The position numbers were made by a program, and so were the translations under genes. From contig OZ251578.1 of NCBI GenBank assembly GCA_965243835.1, forward strand, positions 2,418,001 to 2,482,000: a stretch of 64,000 nt of DNA, written 5' to 3'. The notes below the pieces were generated by a model that saw nothing but the letters and a program-made list of their open reading frames with translations, ran no database searches and was not told where the DNA came from. Below, one piece after another: positions 17,780-26,691 of this stretch. Within the stretch, counting starts at the first letter, position 1. Every line of letters starts with the position of its first letter. Source of the stretch: G965202665 sp965243835 (GTDB lineage Bacteria > Actinomycetota > Acidimicrobiia > Spongiisociales > Spongiisociaceae).

Positions 17780-18987
17780 TCGCCCCGCTCGGCGGTGATC
17801 GTGCCCCACACGTAGCCGCGCTCCTCGTGCATGGCTACGTCCAGTCCCCTGATTTCGTCGTCGGCCGCGGCCCGCAACCCCACCGTCGCATCCACCGCTT
17901 TGGCGATCAACCAGGTGGCCGCGAAACTGAAGGCCATCACCACCACCGTGGCCGCCGTCTGCCGCCACAGCAGAAGCGGATCGCCGTAGAAGAGGCCGCT
18001 CACCCCGTTCAACTCCCCGTCGGCGAACAGTCCCAGCATGAGCGAACCGAGGATGCCGCCCACCAGGTGCAGACCCAGCACGTCCAGGGAATCGTCCCAC
18101 CCGAACCGGTATTTGAGGCGCACCGCCAGGTAGCAGACGTAACCGGCCGCCAAACCAAACAGCAGGGCCGCGCCCGGCCCCACGTAACCGGCGGCGGGGG
18201 TGATGGCCACCATTCCGGCGATGGCCCCCGAGGCGGCCCCCAGCAGGGTGGCCTTGGGCGGAGTGCGCTTGTCTAAAATCTCGCCCGCCGTCCATCCCAG
18301 AACCCCGGCCGCCCCCGCCGCTTGGGTGGCGACCACCACCTTTATAGCCAGATCGTTGGCTCCCCCCGCCGCCGCCCCGTTGAAACCGAACCAGCCGAAC
18401 CACAGGATGCCCGCCCCCGCCGCCACCAAGGGCAAAGAATGCGGACGGAAGACGGTTTTGGGAAATCCGATTCTCGGCCCCAGAACCATAATCATCGCCA
18501 GAGCGGCCGCGCCGGCGTTGACATGCACCACCAAGCCGCCCGCGAAGTCGACCGCCCCGAACTCCTCCAGCCAGCCGGCCCACGACCAGCGGGCCACCAG
18601 CGGATAAACCAGGGCCATCCACAACCCGGAGAACAGCAACCAGGCGGAAAACTTCATCCTCTCCACCAAGGCCCCGCAGATAACCGGCGGGGTGATGATG
18701 ACGAACATCATGTGCAGAAGCGGGTTCAGCAACTCCTCGCCGCGCAGGCCCCGCAACCCGAACCACTCCCAGCCCCCGATGAAACCGTTTCCCTCACCGA
18801 AGGCCAGGGAATGGCCGAACGCCCACCAAATCACCGTCCCCAGCGCGATGGAGGAAAAACACATCATGAACACGTTCAGAACGTTCTTGGCCCGCACCAT
18901 CCCCCCGTAGAACAAAGCCAAGCCGGGCGTCATAAACAACGCCATGGCCGTGCAGATGATCAACCACGTAATGTCGCCGGACGCCAA
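17773..18987 (-). CDS. amt: Ammonium transporter (second copy)
   Basis: The 404-residue membrane channel starts TMALFMTPGLALFYGGMVRAKN-like (TPGLALFYGGMVRAKNVLN) and contains the pore histidines in DFAGGLVVHVNAG and GLHLVGGILGS, with about 11 membrane helices. The start is TTG 18987 with GGGAGCGGCGAG upstream. The C-terminal tail HEERGYVWGTITAERGDQ is identical to that of the other Amt and is the region known to contact PII. It is the third gene of amt-glnK-amt, separated from glnK by 113 bases in which I see nothing notable. Confidence 0.95.
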   Translation of the reverse strand: MASGDITWLIICTAMALFMTPGLALFYGGMVRAKNVLNVFMMCFSSIALGTVIWWAFGHSLAFGEGNGFIGGWEWFGLRGLRGEELLNPLLHMMFVIITPPVICGALVERMKFSAWLLFSGLWMALVYPLVARWSWAGWLEEFGAVDFAGGLVVHVNAGAAALAMIMVLGPRIGFPKTVFRPHSLPLVAAGAGILWFGWFGFNGAAAGGANDLAIKVVVATQAAGAAGVLGWTAGEILDKRTPPKATLLGAASGAIAGMVAITPAAGYVGPGAALLFGLAAGYVCYLAVRLKYRFGWDDSLDVLGLHLVGGILGSLMLGLFADGELNGVSGLFYGDPLLLWRQTAATVVVMAFSFAATWLIAKAVDATVGLRAAADDEIRGLDVAMHEERGYVWGTITAERGDQ

Positions 18988-19100
18988 CTCGCCGCTCCCG
19001 TTAGTCGTCAGCCGCCGTTAACGGCCAAGGGCGGGCCTGCCGTAGCACGCGCCGCCCTTCCCGATCGGAATTCGTTAATCCGGGAAACCGGATGGGTTCG

Positions 19101-19475
19101 TCAGGCGCTCCCGCCGTCGTCCCCATCGCCGGGGGGGTGGATGACGTCCATGCCGCGCTCGCCGGTGCGGATGCGCATTACGTCCTCCACCGGCAACACC
19201 ATTATCTTGCCGTCTCCGACCTTGCCGGTGTAAGCGGATTTCCGCAGGGCTTCCACGGTTTGGTCCAGCTCGTCGTCGGAAACGAACACCTCGAACCGGT
19301 ACATCGGCGTGGAGTCCGCCTCGAACTCGCGGCCCCGGTAGACCTCCACCGGGCCGTGCCGCTGGCCGAACCCGCGCACCGGCGACACGCTCATCCCGGT
19401 TACGCCGGACTCCAGCAAGCCCGTTTCCACGTCGGCGAACTTGTGGTTGCTGACATAGGCGACGATAAGTTTCAT
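19101..19475 (-). CDS. glnK: PII nitrogen regulatory protein lacking Tyr51
   Basis: The 124-residue protein is a PII signal transducer that senses ATP/ADP and 2-oxoglutarate and can block Amt. It shows the T-loop region (GFGQRHGPVEVYRGREF), the B-loop GKVGDGKIMVLPVEDV and the C-loop MRIRTGERGMDVI. Tyr46 of YRG is kept, but position 51, where uridylylation or adenylylation takes place, is Phe. The C-terminus carries a Gly/Asp-rich extension. The start overlaps the upstream amt stop by 4 bases. The context makes GlnK the right class; modification by GlnD at Tyr51 is not possible here. Confidence 0.93.
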   Translation of the reverse strand: MKLIVAYVSNHKFADVETGLLESGVTGMSVSPVRGFGQRHGPVEVYRGREFEADSTPMYRFEVFVSDDELDQTVEALRKSAYTGKVGDGKIMVLPVEDVMRIRTGERGMDVIHPPGDGDDGGSA

Positions 19476-20695
19476 TGGTCACCCCTCTCGGCTGTGATGG
19501 TGCCCCAAACATAGCCGCGCTCTTCATGCAACGACAAGTCGAGGCCTCTTGCTTCGTCATCGGCGTCCGCCCGCAGGCCGACCGTGACGTCGACCACCTT
19601 GGCGATCAGCCAGCTGACGACGAAACTGAAGGCCCCCACCGCAACTATGGCCACTATCTGATACCAGAGCAGAACCGGGTTGCCGTAGAACAGGCCGTCC
19701 GGTCCGTTGACGTTGGAGTCCGCGAACAGCCCCAGCAGAATGGAGCCGACCACGCCGCCCACTAAGTGGATGCCGATCACGTCCAGGGAATCGTCCCACT
19801 CGAACTTGTATTTCAGGGAGACGCCGTGGTAGCAGACGTAGCCGGCGACTAATCCGAACACGATAGCCGCCCCCGGGCCCACGAAACCGGCCGCCGGGGT
19901 GATGGCCACCAAACCGGCCACCGCTCCCGAAGCCGCCCCCAGCATGGTCATCCGGCGCGGGGTCTGCTTGTCGTGCATCAGCTCGGCGATGAACCAGCCC
20001 AGAATGCCGGTGCCCGCCCCCACCTGGGTGGAGATCAAGGCGTTGATGGCCACGCCGTCGGCCGCCAAAGCCGAACCGGCGTTGAAACCGAACCAGCCGA
20101 ACCACAGGATGCCGGTGCCGATGACGGTCAACGGCAACGAATGGGGGCGGAAGGGGGTCTTGGGGAATCCGAGCCGCGGTCCCAGGACCATCACCACCGC
20201 CAAGGCGGCCACGCCGGCGTTGATGTGCACCACCAAGCCGCCCGCAAAGTCGATGGCCCCCATGTCGCCGATCCAGCCCGCCCACGCCCAGTGGGTGACG
20301 AACGGGTAGACCAGGATGGACCACAGGGTGATGAACAGGAGCCAGGCCTTGAACTTCATCCGCCCGGCCACCGCCCCGGAGATGAGGGCGGGGGTGATGA
20401 TGGCGAACGTCAACTGGAACATGGCGACGAGCAGGTCCTTGCCCTCCAAACCGCTCAAGCCGAACCATCCGAAGTCGCCGATGAACCCGCCGCCGCCGTC
20501 CCCGAAGGACAGCGAATAGCCGATGGCCACCCAGATTACGGACACCACGCCCATGGCTGAAAAGCTCATCATGAGCATATTCAGAACATTTTTCGCCCTT
20601 ACCATCCCCCCGTAAAACAACGCCAAACCCGGTGTCATGAACAACACCAGGGCGCTTGACGTAATTATCCAGGCAATGCCACCCGGATTATCCAT
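19472..20695 (-). CDS. amt: Ammonium transporter (first copy)
   Basis: A 407-residue Amt with the family start TPGLALFYGGMVRAKNVLN, pore histidines in DFAGGLVVHINAG and GIHLVGGVVGS, and the C-terminal tail HEERGYVWGTITAERGDQ. It imports ammonium/ammonia across the membrane. It is the first gene of the operon, behind a promoter at 20738-20766 and a strong AAGGAGGT ribosome site (about 20703-20710). It differs from the downstream copy throughout, so the pair is an old duplication, yet the tail is identical in protein while differing in codons. Confidence 0.96.
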   Translation of the reverse strand: MDNPGGIAWIITSSALVLFMTPGLALFYGGMVRAKNVLNMLMMSFSAMGVVSVIWVAIGYSLSFGDGGGGFIGDFGWFGLSGLEGKDLLVAMFQLTFAIITPALISGAVAGRMKFKAWLLFITLWSILVYPFVTHWAWAGWIGDMGAIDFAGGLVVHINAGVAALAVVMVLGPRLGFPKTPFRPHSLPLTVIGTGILWFGWFGFNAGSALAADGVAINALISTQVGAGTGILGWFIAELMHDKQTPRRMTMLGAASGAVAGLVAITPAAGFVGPGAAIVFGLVAGYVCYHGVSLKYKFEWDDSLDVIGIHLVGGVVGSILLGLFADSNVNGPDGLFYGNPVLLWYQIVAIVAVGAFSFVVSWLIAKVVDVTVGLRADADDEARGLDLSLHEERGYVWGTITAERGDQ

Positions 20696-20737
20696 AACGC
20701 AACCTCCTTAGTCGCCTTTAGCCGCGTCGCGAACCAT

Positions 20738-20766
20738 AACATACAAAATCCGGAAAAACTTTCCAA
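20738..20766 (-). promoter_or_regulatory. Promoter of amt-glnK-amt
   Basis: On the minus strand TTGGAA (20761-20766) and TATGTT (20738-20743) are separated by exactly 17 bp, followed about 30 bases later by a strong Shine-Dalgarno and the amt ATG. The -10 fits TANNNT. Confidence 0.55.
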
Positions 20767-20789
20767 ATCGGGATCGGGCGCTCCGGGCT

Positions 20790-21938
20790 CTACGACCGCC
20801 GTCCCAGGCGCCACCACCGGCGCCTGCCCCGCTCGCGCAGGACCTCCCCCAAGGCGGCCGGGGCCTGCGGGTGGGTGGTGGCGTGGGGGGAAACCCGGAG
20901 GCAACCGCCCCGTTCCGTAACGTGGAATCCGGCTTCGGTCAACCGGCGGGCGGCCTCCTCCGCCGACTCCCCGGCCGGGCGGAAAGTGACGATCCCGCTC
21001 CGCTCCGCCGCCGACCGGGGCGGGACCAGCACCTCCCCCCCGGCCCGGCGCACCTGCTTGGCCACCGCCCGGGAACGCTCCAAGGCCGTCGCCTCGATGT
21101 CGGCGATGTCCGCCCCCTCCATCGCCTGCAGCGCCCCCGCCAGCCCGGCGGCGGCCAGCAGGGGCGGGGTGCCCATCGCAAAGCGGGAAGCGAGGGGGGA
21201 GGGCGGACGGGGGAAAGGGGCGCCGGGATGCAACGGGTCCTCCACCCCCAGCCAGCCGGTCAAAGTAGGTTGCAACCTTTCCAAGGCCCGTTCGGAAAGG
21301 GCCATGATCCCGGCCCCCAGCCCGGCCCGCAACCATTTGTGTCCGCCGGCCGCCACCACATCGGCCGCCTCCCACGGCATGTCCAGAACGCCCAGGGCCT
21401 GCACCGCGTCCACCACCACCAGCGCCTCCCCGGCCGCCTCCCGGATGCCGGCCAGGTCGCACCGAAATCCGGTGTGATAGTCCACGGCGCTGAACGCCAC
21501 GGCCGCCGTCTCCCCGTCCATGGCCTCCGCGAACAGGCCGGGGGTGATGCGGCCCCGCACCGGGGGAAGAAAGCGGGTTTGGATGCGCCCGGCCTGCTCG
21601 GCCCGGAACCAGGGGTAGAGGTTGCCGGGAAACTCGGCGGCGGGGACCAGAACCGTCCCTCCGGGCAACCCGAAAGCCGTGGCGAACAGGGCGGCCGAGG
21701 TGTTGGAGAGCAGGACGGTCCGCTCCTCGGGGAAACCCAGCAGGGCGGCCGCCCGGCGCCCGGCGTCGGCCATCCCCTCCAGCGCCGCCGGCAACAACGG
21801 CCCCCGCCGTCCCGACATCTCCTCCCCCGCTTCCCGCAGGCGCCGGCGGGCGGCGGGGGGCATGGCCCCGATGGAGGCGAAGTTCATAAACCCGAACGGT
21901 TCATCGTATTGTTCCAGGAAAGCGGCGGAAAGGGCCAT
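20790..21938 (-). CDS. PLP-dependent class V aminotransferase-like enzyme
   Basis: The 382-residue protein has the fold and motifs of the cysteine desulfurase/isopenicillin-N-epimerase group: LLSNTSAALFATAFGLPGG, VDAVQALGV (PLP-binding Asp) and AAGGHKWLRAGLGAG with the Schiff-base Lys, and a small C-terminal domain ending in GGCLRVSPHATT. It has no cysteine at the desulfurase loop, so an aminotransferase, lyase or epimerase on an amino or hydroxy-amino acid is more likely. I use ATG 21938; an upstream ATG at 22019 would overlap the divergent gene. It faces the FAD oxidase/aconitase X operon across 80 bp and may act in the same pathway. Confidence 0.8.
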   Translation of the reverse strand: MALSAAFLEQYDEPFGFMNFASIGAMPPAARRRLREAGEEMSGRRGPLLPAALEGMADAGRRAAALLGFPEERTVLLSNTSAALFATAFGLPGGTVLVPAAEFPGNLYPWFRAEQAGRIQTRFLPPVRGRITPGLFAEAMDGETAAVAFSAVDYHTGFRCDLAGIREAAGEALVVVDAVQALGVLDMPWEAADVVAAGGHKWLRAGLGAGIMALSERALERLQPTLTGWLGVEDPLHPGAPFPRPPSPLASRFAMGTPPLLAAAGLAGALQAMEGADIADIEATALERSRAVAKQVRRAGGEVLVPPRSAAERSGIVTFRPAGESAEEAARRLTEAGFHVTERGGCLRVSPHATTHPQAPAALGEVLRERGRRRWWRLGRRS

Positions 21939-22018
21939 CGCCCGACAATCTACTATCCCCCGGGTTGCGGGTCGTAGTCTGGGGGCGCGCCCAAGGCGCC
22001 CAAACGGGAGGAAAAACA

Positions 22019-23128
22019 ATGGCCGAGACGCCGGCGGGGGCGGAGGTGGTGATCATCGGGGGCGGGGTAATGGGAACCTCCGCCGCCTATCACCTGGCCG
22101 CGGCCGGGGCGCGGCCCCTCCTGCTGGAACGGGAGGCGGTGGGGGCGGGTTCCACCGGCAAGGCGGCAGGCGGGTTCCGTTGCCAGTTCACCGATGACCT
22201 CAACATCCGCATGGCGCGGGAGAACATCCGCCGCCTGGCCCGGTTCGGGGAGGAGTTCGGAACCGACATCGGTTTCAAGCAATACGGGTATCTGTTCCTG
22301 CTGGAGGAGGCGGAGGAGGAATCTTTCCGGACGGCGGCGGCCCGGCAGAGGAGGCACGGGTCCCCGGTCCGGATGCTCACCCCCCGGGAAGCGGAGCGGA
22401 TGATTCCCGGCCTGGACGCCTCCGGCTTGGCCGCCGCCTCTTTCTGCCCCGAGGACGGTTACTGCACCCCGGAGGCGGTGGCGCAGGGCTACGCCCGGCG
22501 GGCGGCGGAACTCGGGGCGCGACTGGCGATCGGGTGCGAGGTGCGGCGCATCCTGGAGAAGGGGGGGCGGATCACCGGGGTGGACACCAACCGGGGAGCG
22601 ATCCCCACCGGGGAGGTGGTTCTGACCGCCGGGGCGTGGAGCGGCCCGCTGGCGGCCCCGCTGGGCCTGGACTTGCCGGTGCGGGCGGAGAAACGTCACG
22701 TGTGGCTGACCCGGGGGCGGGACGGGTTTCCCCGCCGGTTGCCGCTGGTCATAGATTTCGCCTCCGGTTTCTACTTCCACCGGGAAGGGGAAGGTTTGTT
22801 GCTGGGAGGGCGGGAAGCGTCCCTGGAGGGGTTGGCCCCCGCGGTGATGAAACGCACCCCGTCCCTTATGGACCTGGAGGTGCGCTACGGGTGGTGGGGG
22901 TATTACGGCATCAGCCCCGACGGCAACGCCCTGATCGGAACCGCCCCCGGCGTGGAACGGCTGCGCTACGCCGCCGGCTTCAGCGGCCACGGCTTCCAGC
23001 AGGGCCCGGTGGTGGGCGAGCATCTGGCGGACCTGGTCCTGGGACGACCCCCCGCCTTCGACCTGTCGCCCCTGGACGCGGGGCGATTCGCCCGGGAGCG
23101 GACCGTCCCGGAGGCGGCCCTGGTATGA
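22019..23128 (+). CDS. FAD-dependent amino acid oxidase/dehydrogenase (DAO family)
   Basis: The 369-residue flavoprotein has the FAD Rossmann motif EVVIIGGGVMGTSAAYHLAA, the DAO-family GAGSTGKAAGGFRCQF segment and the C-terminal YYGISPDGNALIG and GFSGHGFQQGPVVGEHLADL. Relatives oxidise sarcosine, glycine, proline or hydroxyproline. GGGAGGAA lies 5 bases upstream of the ATG. Its stop overlaps the aconitase X start (ATGA), so the two proteins are coupled. The context suggests oxidation of a cyclic imino acid, but the substrate cannot be read from sequence. Confidence 0.85.
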   Translation: MAETPAGAEVVIIGGGVMGTSAAYHLAAAGARPLLLEREAVGAGSTGKAAGGFRCQFTDDLNIRMARENIRRLARFGEEFGTDIGFKQYGYLFLLEEAEEESFRTAAARQRRHGSPVRMLTPREAERMIPGLDASGLAAASFCPEDGYCTPEAVAQGYARRAAELGARLAIGCEVRRILEKGGRITGVDTNRGAIPTGEVVLTAGAWSGPLAAPLGLDLPVRAEKRHVWLTRGRDGFPRRLPLVIDFASGFYFHREGEGLLLGGREASLEGLAPAVMKRTPSLMDLEVRYGWWGYYGISPDGNALIGTAPGVERLRYAAGFSGHGFQQGPVVGEHLADLVLGRPPAFDLSPLDAGRFARERTVPEAALV

Positions 23129-24420
23129 GCGGCCCCGGTTTCCTCCCCGGGACGGACGACCGCAACGGATACGGGCGGGATTTGCAACTGACCCCGCTGG
23201 ACCGGGCCATGCTGGCGGGCGAGGAGGGACCGGCGGTCGCCATGGCCATGCGCCTGGTGGCGGGCCTGGCCCGGGCGGCCGGGGCCCGGCGCCTGCTGGA
23301 CATCACCGGGGCCCATGTGGACAGCGCCCTGTGCCAGGGACGGGCCTCCCTGGACTTCGCCGCCCGGTTGCGGGACCTGGGGGGGCGGGTGCGGGTCCCC
23401 ACCACCCTCAACATCGGGTCGGTGGACCTGTTGCACCCCGGGCTGGTGGGAGGGGAGGAATCCGCCCGGCGCATGGGACGGGAAACCATGCGGGCTTTCG
23501 CGGATATGGGATGCGAACCCACCTGGACCTGCGCCCCCTACCAGATGGTAAACCGGCCCGCCCGCGGCGAATACGTGGCGTGGGGGGAGTCCAACGCGGT
23601 GGTGTTCGCCAACTCGGCGCTGGGGGCGCGCACTCCCCGCTTCGGGGACTTCGCGGACATCGCCGCCGCCCTCACCGGGCGGGCTCCGGAAATGGGCTTG
23701 TACCTGGACCGCAACCGCCGGGCGGACGTTCACTATCACCTAACGGGTTTCTCCGCGGAGAGTCTGGCGAGCGAAGAATTGTTCGCCGTGTTGGGATTTC
23801 TGATCGGATATGACGCGGGGGCCGGGGTGCCGGTCATCACCGGGCTGGAGGAGGCCTCCGAAGACCAGTTGAAAGTCCTGGGGGCGGCGGCCGCCTCCTC
23901 CGGCGCGGTGGGAATGTTCCACATGGTCGGGGTGACCCCGGAGGCCCCCGACCTGGCGACGGCGGCCGGCCCCGGCCTGCGCCGGGAAGAGGTGACCCCG
24001 TCCCGCCTGTCCGCCGCCCGGCGGGCCCTGTCCACCGCCGACGGGGGGGAGTTGCAGGCGGTCAACCTGGGAACCCCCCATTACTCGGCCCGGCAGGTGG
24101 AACGACTGCGCCGGTTGCTGGACGGGCGGGCGGTCCATCCGCGGGTGACCCTGTACGTGAACCTGGGACGGGACACCCTGGCCGAGTTGGACGCGGCCCG
24201 GGAACTGGAGGAACAAGGAGTGGTGTTCGTAACCGACACCTGCACGTACGTCACCTCCATCCTGGACGAGGAAGTCCGGCTGGCCATGTGCGACTCGGCC
24301 AAATGGGCTTACTACGCCCCCGCCAACCTGGGGATAGAAGTGGCGTTCGCCTCGGTATCGGAGTGCGTAGAGTCGGCGGTGGCGGGCCGGGTGATACGGG
24401 AAGGCGACCGGTGGAGCTGA
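23125..24420 (+). CDS. Aconitase X, large (catalytic) subunit
   Basis: The 431-residue protein begins LTPLDRAMLAGEEGPAVAMAM, the N-terminus of the AcnX (DUF521) family, and continues with LLDITGAHVDS, VPTTLNIGSVDL, TWTCAPYQ, WGESNAVVFANSALGART and FVTDTCTYV, where the Cys residues are candidate iron-sulfur ligands. Bacterial AcnX enzymes dehydrate cis- or trans-3-hydroxy-L-proline; archaeal ones act on phosphomevalonate. With an imino-acid type oxidase next door the hydroxyproline role is more likely. It overlaps the small-subunit gene by 10 bases. Confidence 0.9.
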   Translation: MSGPGFLPGTDDRNGYGRDLQLTPLDRAMLAGEEGPAVAMAMRLVAGLARAAGARRLLDITGAHVDSALCQGRASLDFAARLRDLGGRVRVPTTLNIGSVDLLHPGLVGGEESARRMGRETMRAFADMGCEPTWTCAPYQMVNRPARGEYVAWGESNAVVFANSALGARTPRFGDFADIAAALTGRAPEMGLYLDRNRRADVHYHLTGFSAESLASEELFAVLGFLIGYDAGAGVPVITGLEEASEDQLKVLGAAAASSGAVGMFHMVGVTPEAPDLATAAGPGLRREEVTPSRLSAARRALSTADGGELQAVNLGTPHYSARQVERLRRLLDGRAVHPRVTLYVNLGRDTLAELDAARELEEQGVVFVTDTCTYVTSILDEEVRLAMCDSAKWAYYAPANLGIEVAFASVSECVESAVAGRVIREGDRWS

Positions 24421-24839
24421 TCCGGGTGAAGGGAACGCCCCTGCTGGCCGGAGCGGCCCGGGGAGCGGGCCTCAAGTTGGCCGAGCCCATCAGTTTCTGG
24501 GGCGGGATCAACCCGGCGGACGGGATGATCATCGACCGCCGCCACCCCGCGGCGGGGCGGTCCGTAACCGGCCGCATCCTGATAATGCCCCACGGACGGG
24601 GTTCCACCACCGGGTCCGCGGCCTTGGCGGAATGCATCCGCATCGGGGCCGGCCCGGCGGGGATTATTTTGCAGTCCCCCGACCACATCATCACGGTGGG
24701 GGCGCTGGCCGCCGCCGAGCTGTATCCGCACCGTTCCTGCCCGGTGGCGGCGGCCGGGGAGGGTTACTCGGACCTGGCCGACGGCCTGCCCACCGTCATC
24801 CGTCCCGACGGCGTTATTACCCAGCAACCTGTGGCATAA
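24411..24839 (+). CDS. Aconitase X, small (swivel) subunit
   Basis: This 142-residue protein is the separately encoded swivelling domain of AcnX (DUF126): GAARGAGLKLAEPISFWGG, VTGRILIMPHGRGSTTGSAA with the conserved Ser, and GIILQSPDHIITVGA. It closes over the catalytic subunit. The start is the GTG at 24411 inside the end of the large-subunit gene, which gives the expected N-terminus. The last codons run to the promoter of the next locus. Confidence 0.9.
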   Translation: MELIRVKGTPLLAGAARGAGLKLAEPISFWGGINPADGMIIDRRHPAAGRSVTGRILIMPHGRGSTTGSAALAECIRIGAGPAGIILQSPDHIITVGALAAAELYPHRSCPVAAAGEGYSDLADGLPTVIRPDGVITQQPVA

Positions 24840-24840
24840 T
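24835..24840 (+). promoter_or_regulatory. -10 box for the first ATPase-Toprim pair (leaderless)
   Basis: CATAAT ends 6 bases before the ATG at 24847. The same layout is found 1857 bases downstream for the second ATPase gene, where the box is a perfect TATAAT. With this spacing transcription would begin at or next to the ATG. No good -35 box is seen. Confidence 0.5.
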
Positions 24841-24846
24841 AAGCGT

Positions 24847-26022
24847 ATGCGCATCACCCACCTGCGGCTCAAAAACTGGCGCAACTTCAGCAACGTCAAC
24901 GTTTCCCTGCAGGACCGGGTGTTCATCGTCGGCCCCAACGCCTCCGGCAAATCCAACCTGCTGGACGCCCTCCGCTTCCTGAAAGAAGTCGTAACCAATA
25001 ATTTTCAGAACGCGGTCAACGCCCGGGGCGGCTTCGGCAACATAAACTGTCTAGCCGACACTCCCTACATATCGGACGAGGTAACCGTATCAGTCGGCAT
25101 CGGAGACGACGACAGCACAGCTTTTCTTATGAACGATGAGAGTCCCGCCAAGTGGATATACGAATTGGTTTTCAAACGCTCCATAGGGAGCGGGAACAAG
25201 GCAATAGTCAAGCGGGAAACGGTACGCGACGAGGAAGGATTTTTGCTTAAACGGCCGGACCAACAGGACAGGGAAGACCCGGGGGGGTTATTGCAGACGC
25301 ACTTGGAACAAGCTAACGCCAACAAGAAGTTCCGCGAAATAGCCGAATTTTTGTCTTCCATTAGTTACTTGCACGTCGTGCCGCAGTTTATCCGACACCC
25401 GGAACGAGTGGCGGTCGCCGACCGGGATCCCTTCGGGGGCGATCTGGTAGCCCTCATCGCCAATACCGATGAGGAGATTCGCAAGGAACGGCTGGCGACC
25501 ATCAACAAGGCCCTGCGAATAGTGGCTCCCCAAATGGAAAACCTGCAACTGGTGCAAGATACGGCCGGTCGCTGGCATATGGGAGGACGCTACCAACACT
25601 GGAAATCGCAGAAAGCATTGCAAGATGAACGAGACTTCTCGGATGGAACCTTGCGCTTGATAGGTTTAATGTGGGCCCTTTTAGATAGCAAGGGACCGAT
25701 ACTGCTCGAGGAACCGGAGTTATCTTTGCATTCGGACGCGGTTCGCCAAATCCCGGCAATATTCAGCATCCTGCAAATGGGAATACCCTCGCAGGTCATA
25801 CTTACCACGCATTCCAGAGATATGTTGCAAGACTCCGGCATAGGACCGAGGGAAGTCGTCTCGATACAACCTACGGACCGCGGTTCCATCGCTAAAATGG
25901 CTGATCAGGTGGAGCGCGTACAGGAAATAATGCAAATGGATTTTCCAGTGGGTGATGCGATCCATCCCGCCACTCAAGCCGACAACATCAACGACCTAGC
26001 CGCCAAGCTCCTGCCTACATGA
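24847..26022 (+). CDS. AAA15/21-type SMC-like ATPase, copy 1 of a defence-type pair
   Basis: The 391-residue protein is a complete ABC/SMC-type ATPase: Walker A GPNASGKS at 29-36, an ABC-like signature FSDGTLRLIGLMWALLD, Walker B PILLEEPELSLH and the H-loop ILTTHSRDML. It starts RITHLRLKNWRNF, the usual N-terminus of RecF/OLD-like ATPases, but has no fused nuclease. The nuclease is supplied by the next gene, which overlaps by 4 bases. This layout resembles known ATPase-Toprim defence pairs (PARIS, AbiL/RloAB and split OLD). A role in phage defence is inferred from this resemblance and from tandem duplication. The start is probably leaderless. Confidence 0.85.
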   Translation: MRITHLRLKNWRNFSNVNVSLQDRVFIVGPNASGKSNLLDALRFLKEVVTNNFQNAVNARGGFGNINCLADTPYISDEVTVSVGIGDDDSTAFLMNDESPAKWIYELVFKRSIGSGNKAIVKRETVRDEEGFLLKRPDQQDREDPGGLLQTHLEQANANKKFREIAEFLSSISYLHVVPQFIRHPERVAVADRDPFGGDLVALIANTDEEIRKERLATINKALRIVAPQMENLQLVQDTAGRWHMGGRYQHWKSQKALQDERDFSDGTLRLIGLMWALLDSKGPILLEEPELSLHSDAVRQIPAIFSILQMGIPSQVILTTHSRDMLQDSGIGPREVVSIQPTDRGSIAKMADQVERVQEIMQMDFPVGDAIHPATQADNINDLAAKLLPT

Positions 26023-26609
26023 CAATCATACAATATCTGGTGGAGGGCGTAACCGATGAACCGGTTGCCGAGAGGCTCATACAAAGAACGGGTTTGGAAC
26101 CCGTCAAGTTTATGGAGGGCAAAGGCAAATCGCTCGTTGACAAGGTGTTGAAACAACTGACCTGGCCGGGCAATTTTCTTGTTCTCCGCGATCTTGACAA
26201 CGATGCGGAATGCGCTCCTGCATTACTGCACAAACTGCTTCCACCCAAAAGGTCGGACGGCCTGTGCCTGCGAATACCGGTTCACCAAGTCGAAAGTTGG
26301 CTACTGGCCGATGTAGATGGTTTCTCGCAAACATTCGAAGTCCACCTTAAGGCACACCTGATCAACCCCGACGAATCAGAAAACTCCAAGCGGGATCTGA
26401 TAAATCACTGTCGTCGCTCCAAAAACCGCAACGTAAAGTTGGGAATGGTACCGGACAAGGGAGCCCAAACCGGACCGCAATACACAACCTTGCTCAGGCA
26501 ATTCGCCCAGAAGAATTGGTGTCCGGAGCGGGCGGCGAAACGGTCACCATCTTTGAAACAGGCACTGGCCGCCATCGACCGGCTGACCGCCGAAGGCATC
26601 TGGCGGTGA
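26019..26609 (+). CDS. Toprim-like nuclease partner (DUF4276-like), copy 1
   Basis: The 196-residue protein has a Toprim core: YLVEGVTDEPVAERL with Glu9, and FLVLRDLDNDAEC with the D58-x-D60-x-D62 metal triad. The central SWLLADVDGF and SKRDLINHCRRSK segments match the DUF4276 type as far as I can judge. Toprim proteins of this kind cut DNA or tRNA when released by their ATPase partner. The ATG overlaps the ATPase stop by 4 bases, so the two are made together. The tail (RSPSLKQALAAIDRLTAEGIWR region) is nearly the same as in copy 2. Confidence 0.8.
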   Translation: MTIIQYLVEGVTDEPVAERLIQRTGLEPVKFMEGKGKSLVDKVLKQLTWPGNFLVLRDLDNDAECAPALLHKLLPPKRSDGLCLRIPVHQVESWLLADVDGFSQTFEVHLKAHLINPDESENSKRDLINHCRRSKNRNVKLGMVPDKGAQTGPQYTTLLRQFAQKNWCPERAAKRSPSLKQALAAIDRLTAEGIWR

Positions 26610-26691
26610 TTGCGCCCCGGACGCCGGCTGGCGGGCGCGGATGGGCATCCCGGGGTTCTTGAGGGCGGAACCTTAGCCGGTCGGCTTGTGT

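Noticed and set aside
20871..21977. Plus-strand open frame opposite the class V aminotransferase
   Set aside because: Composition is Arg/Gly/Pro-rich noise typical of antisense frames in GC-rich genes.
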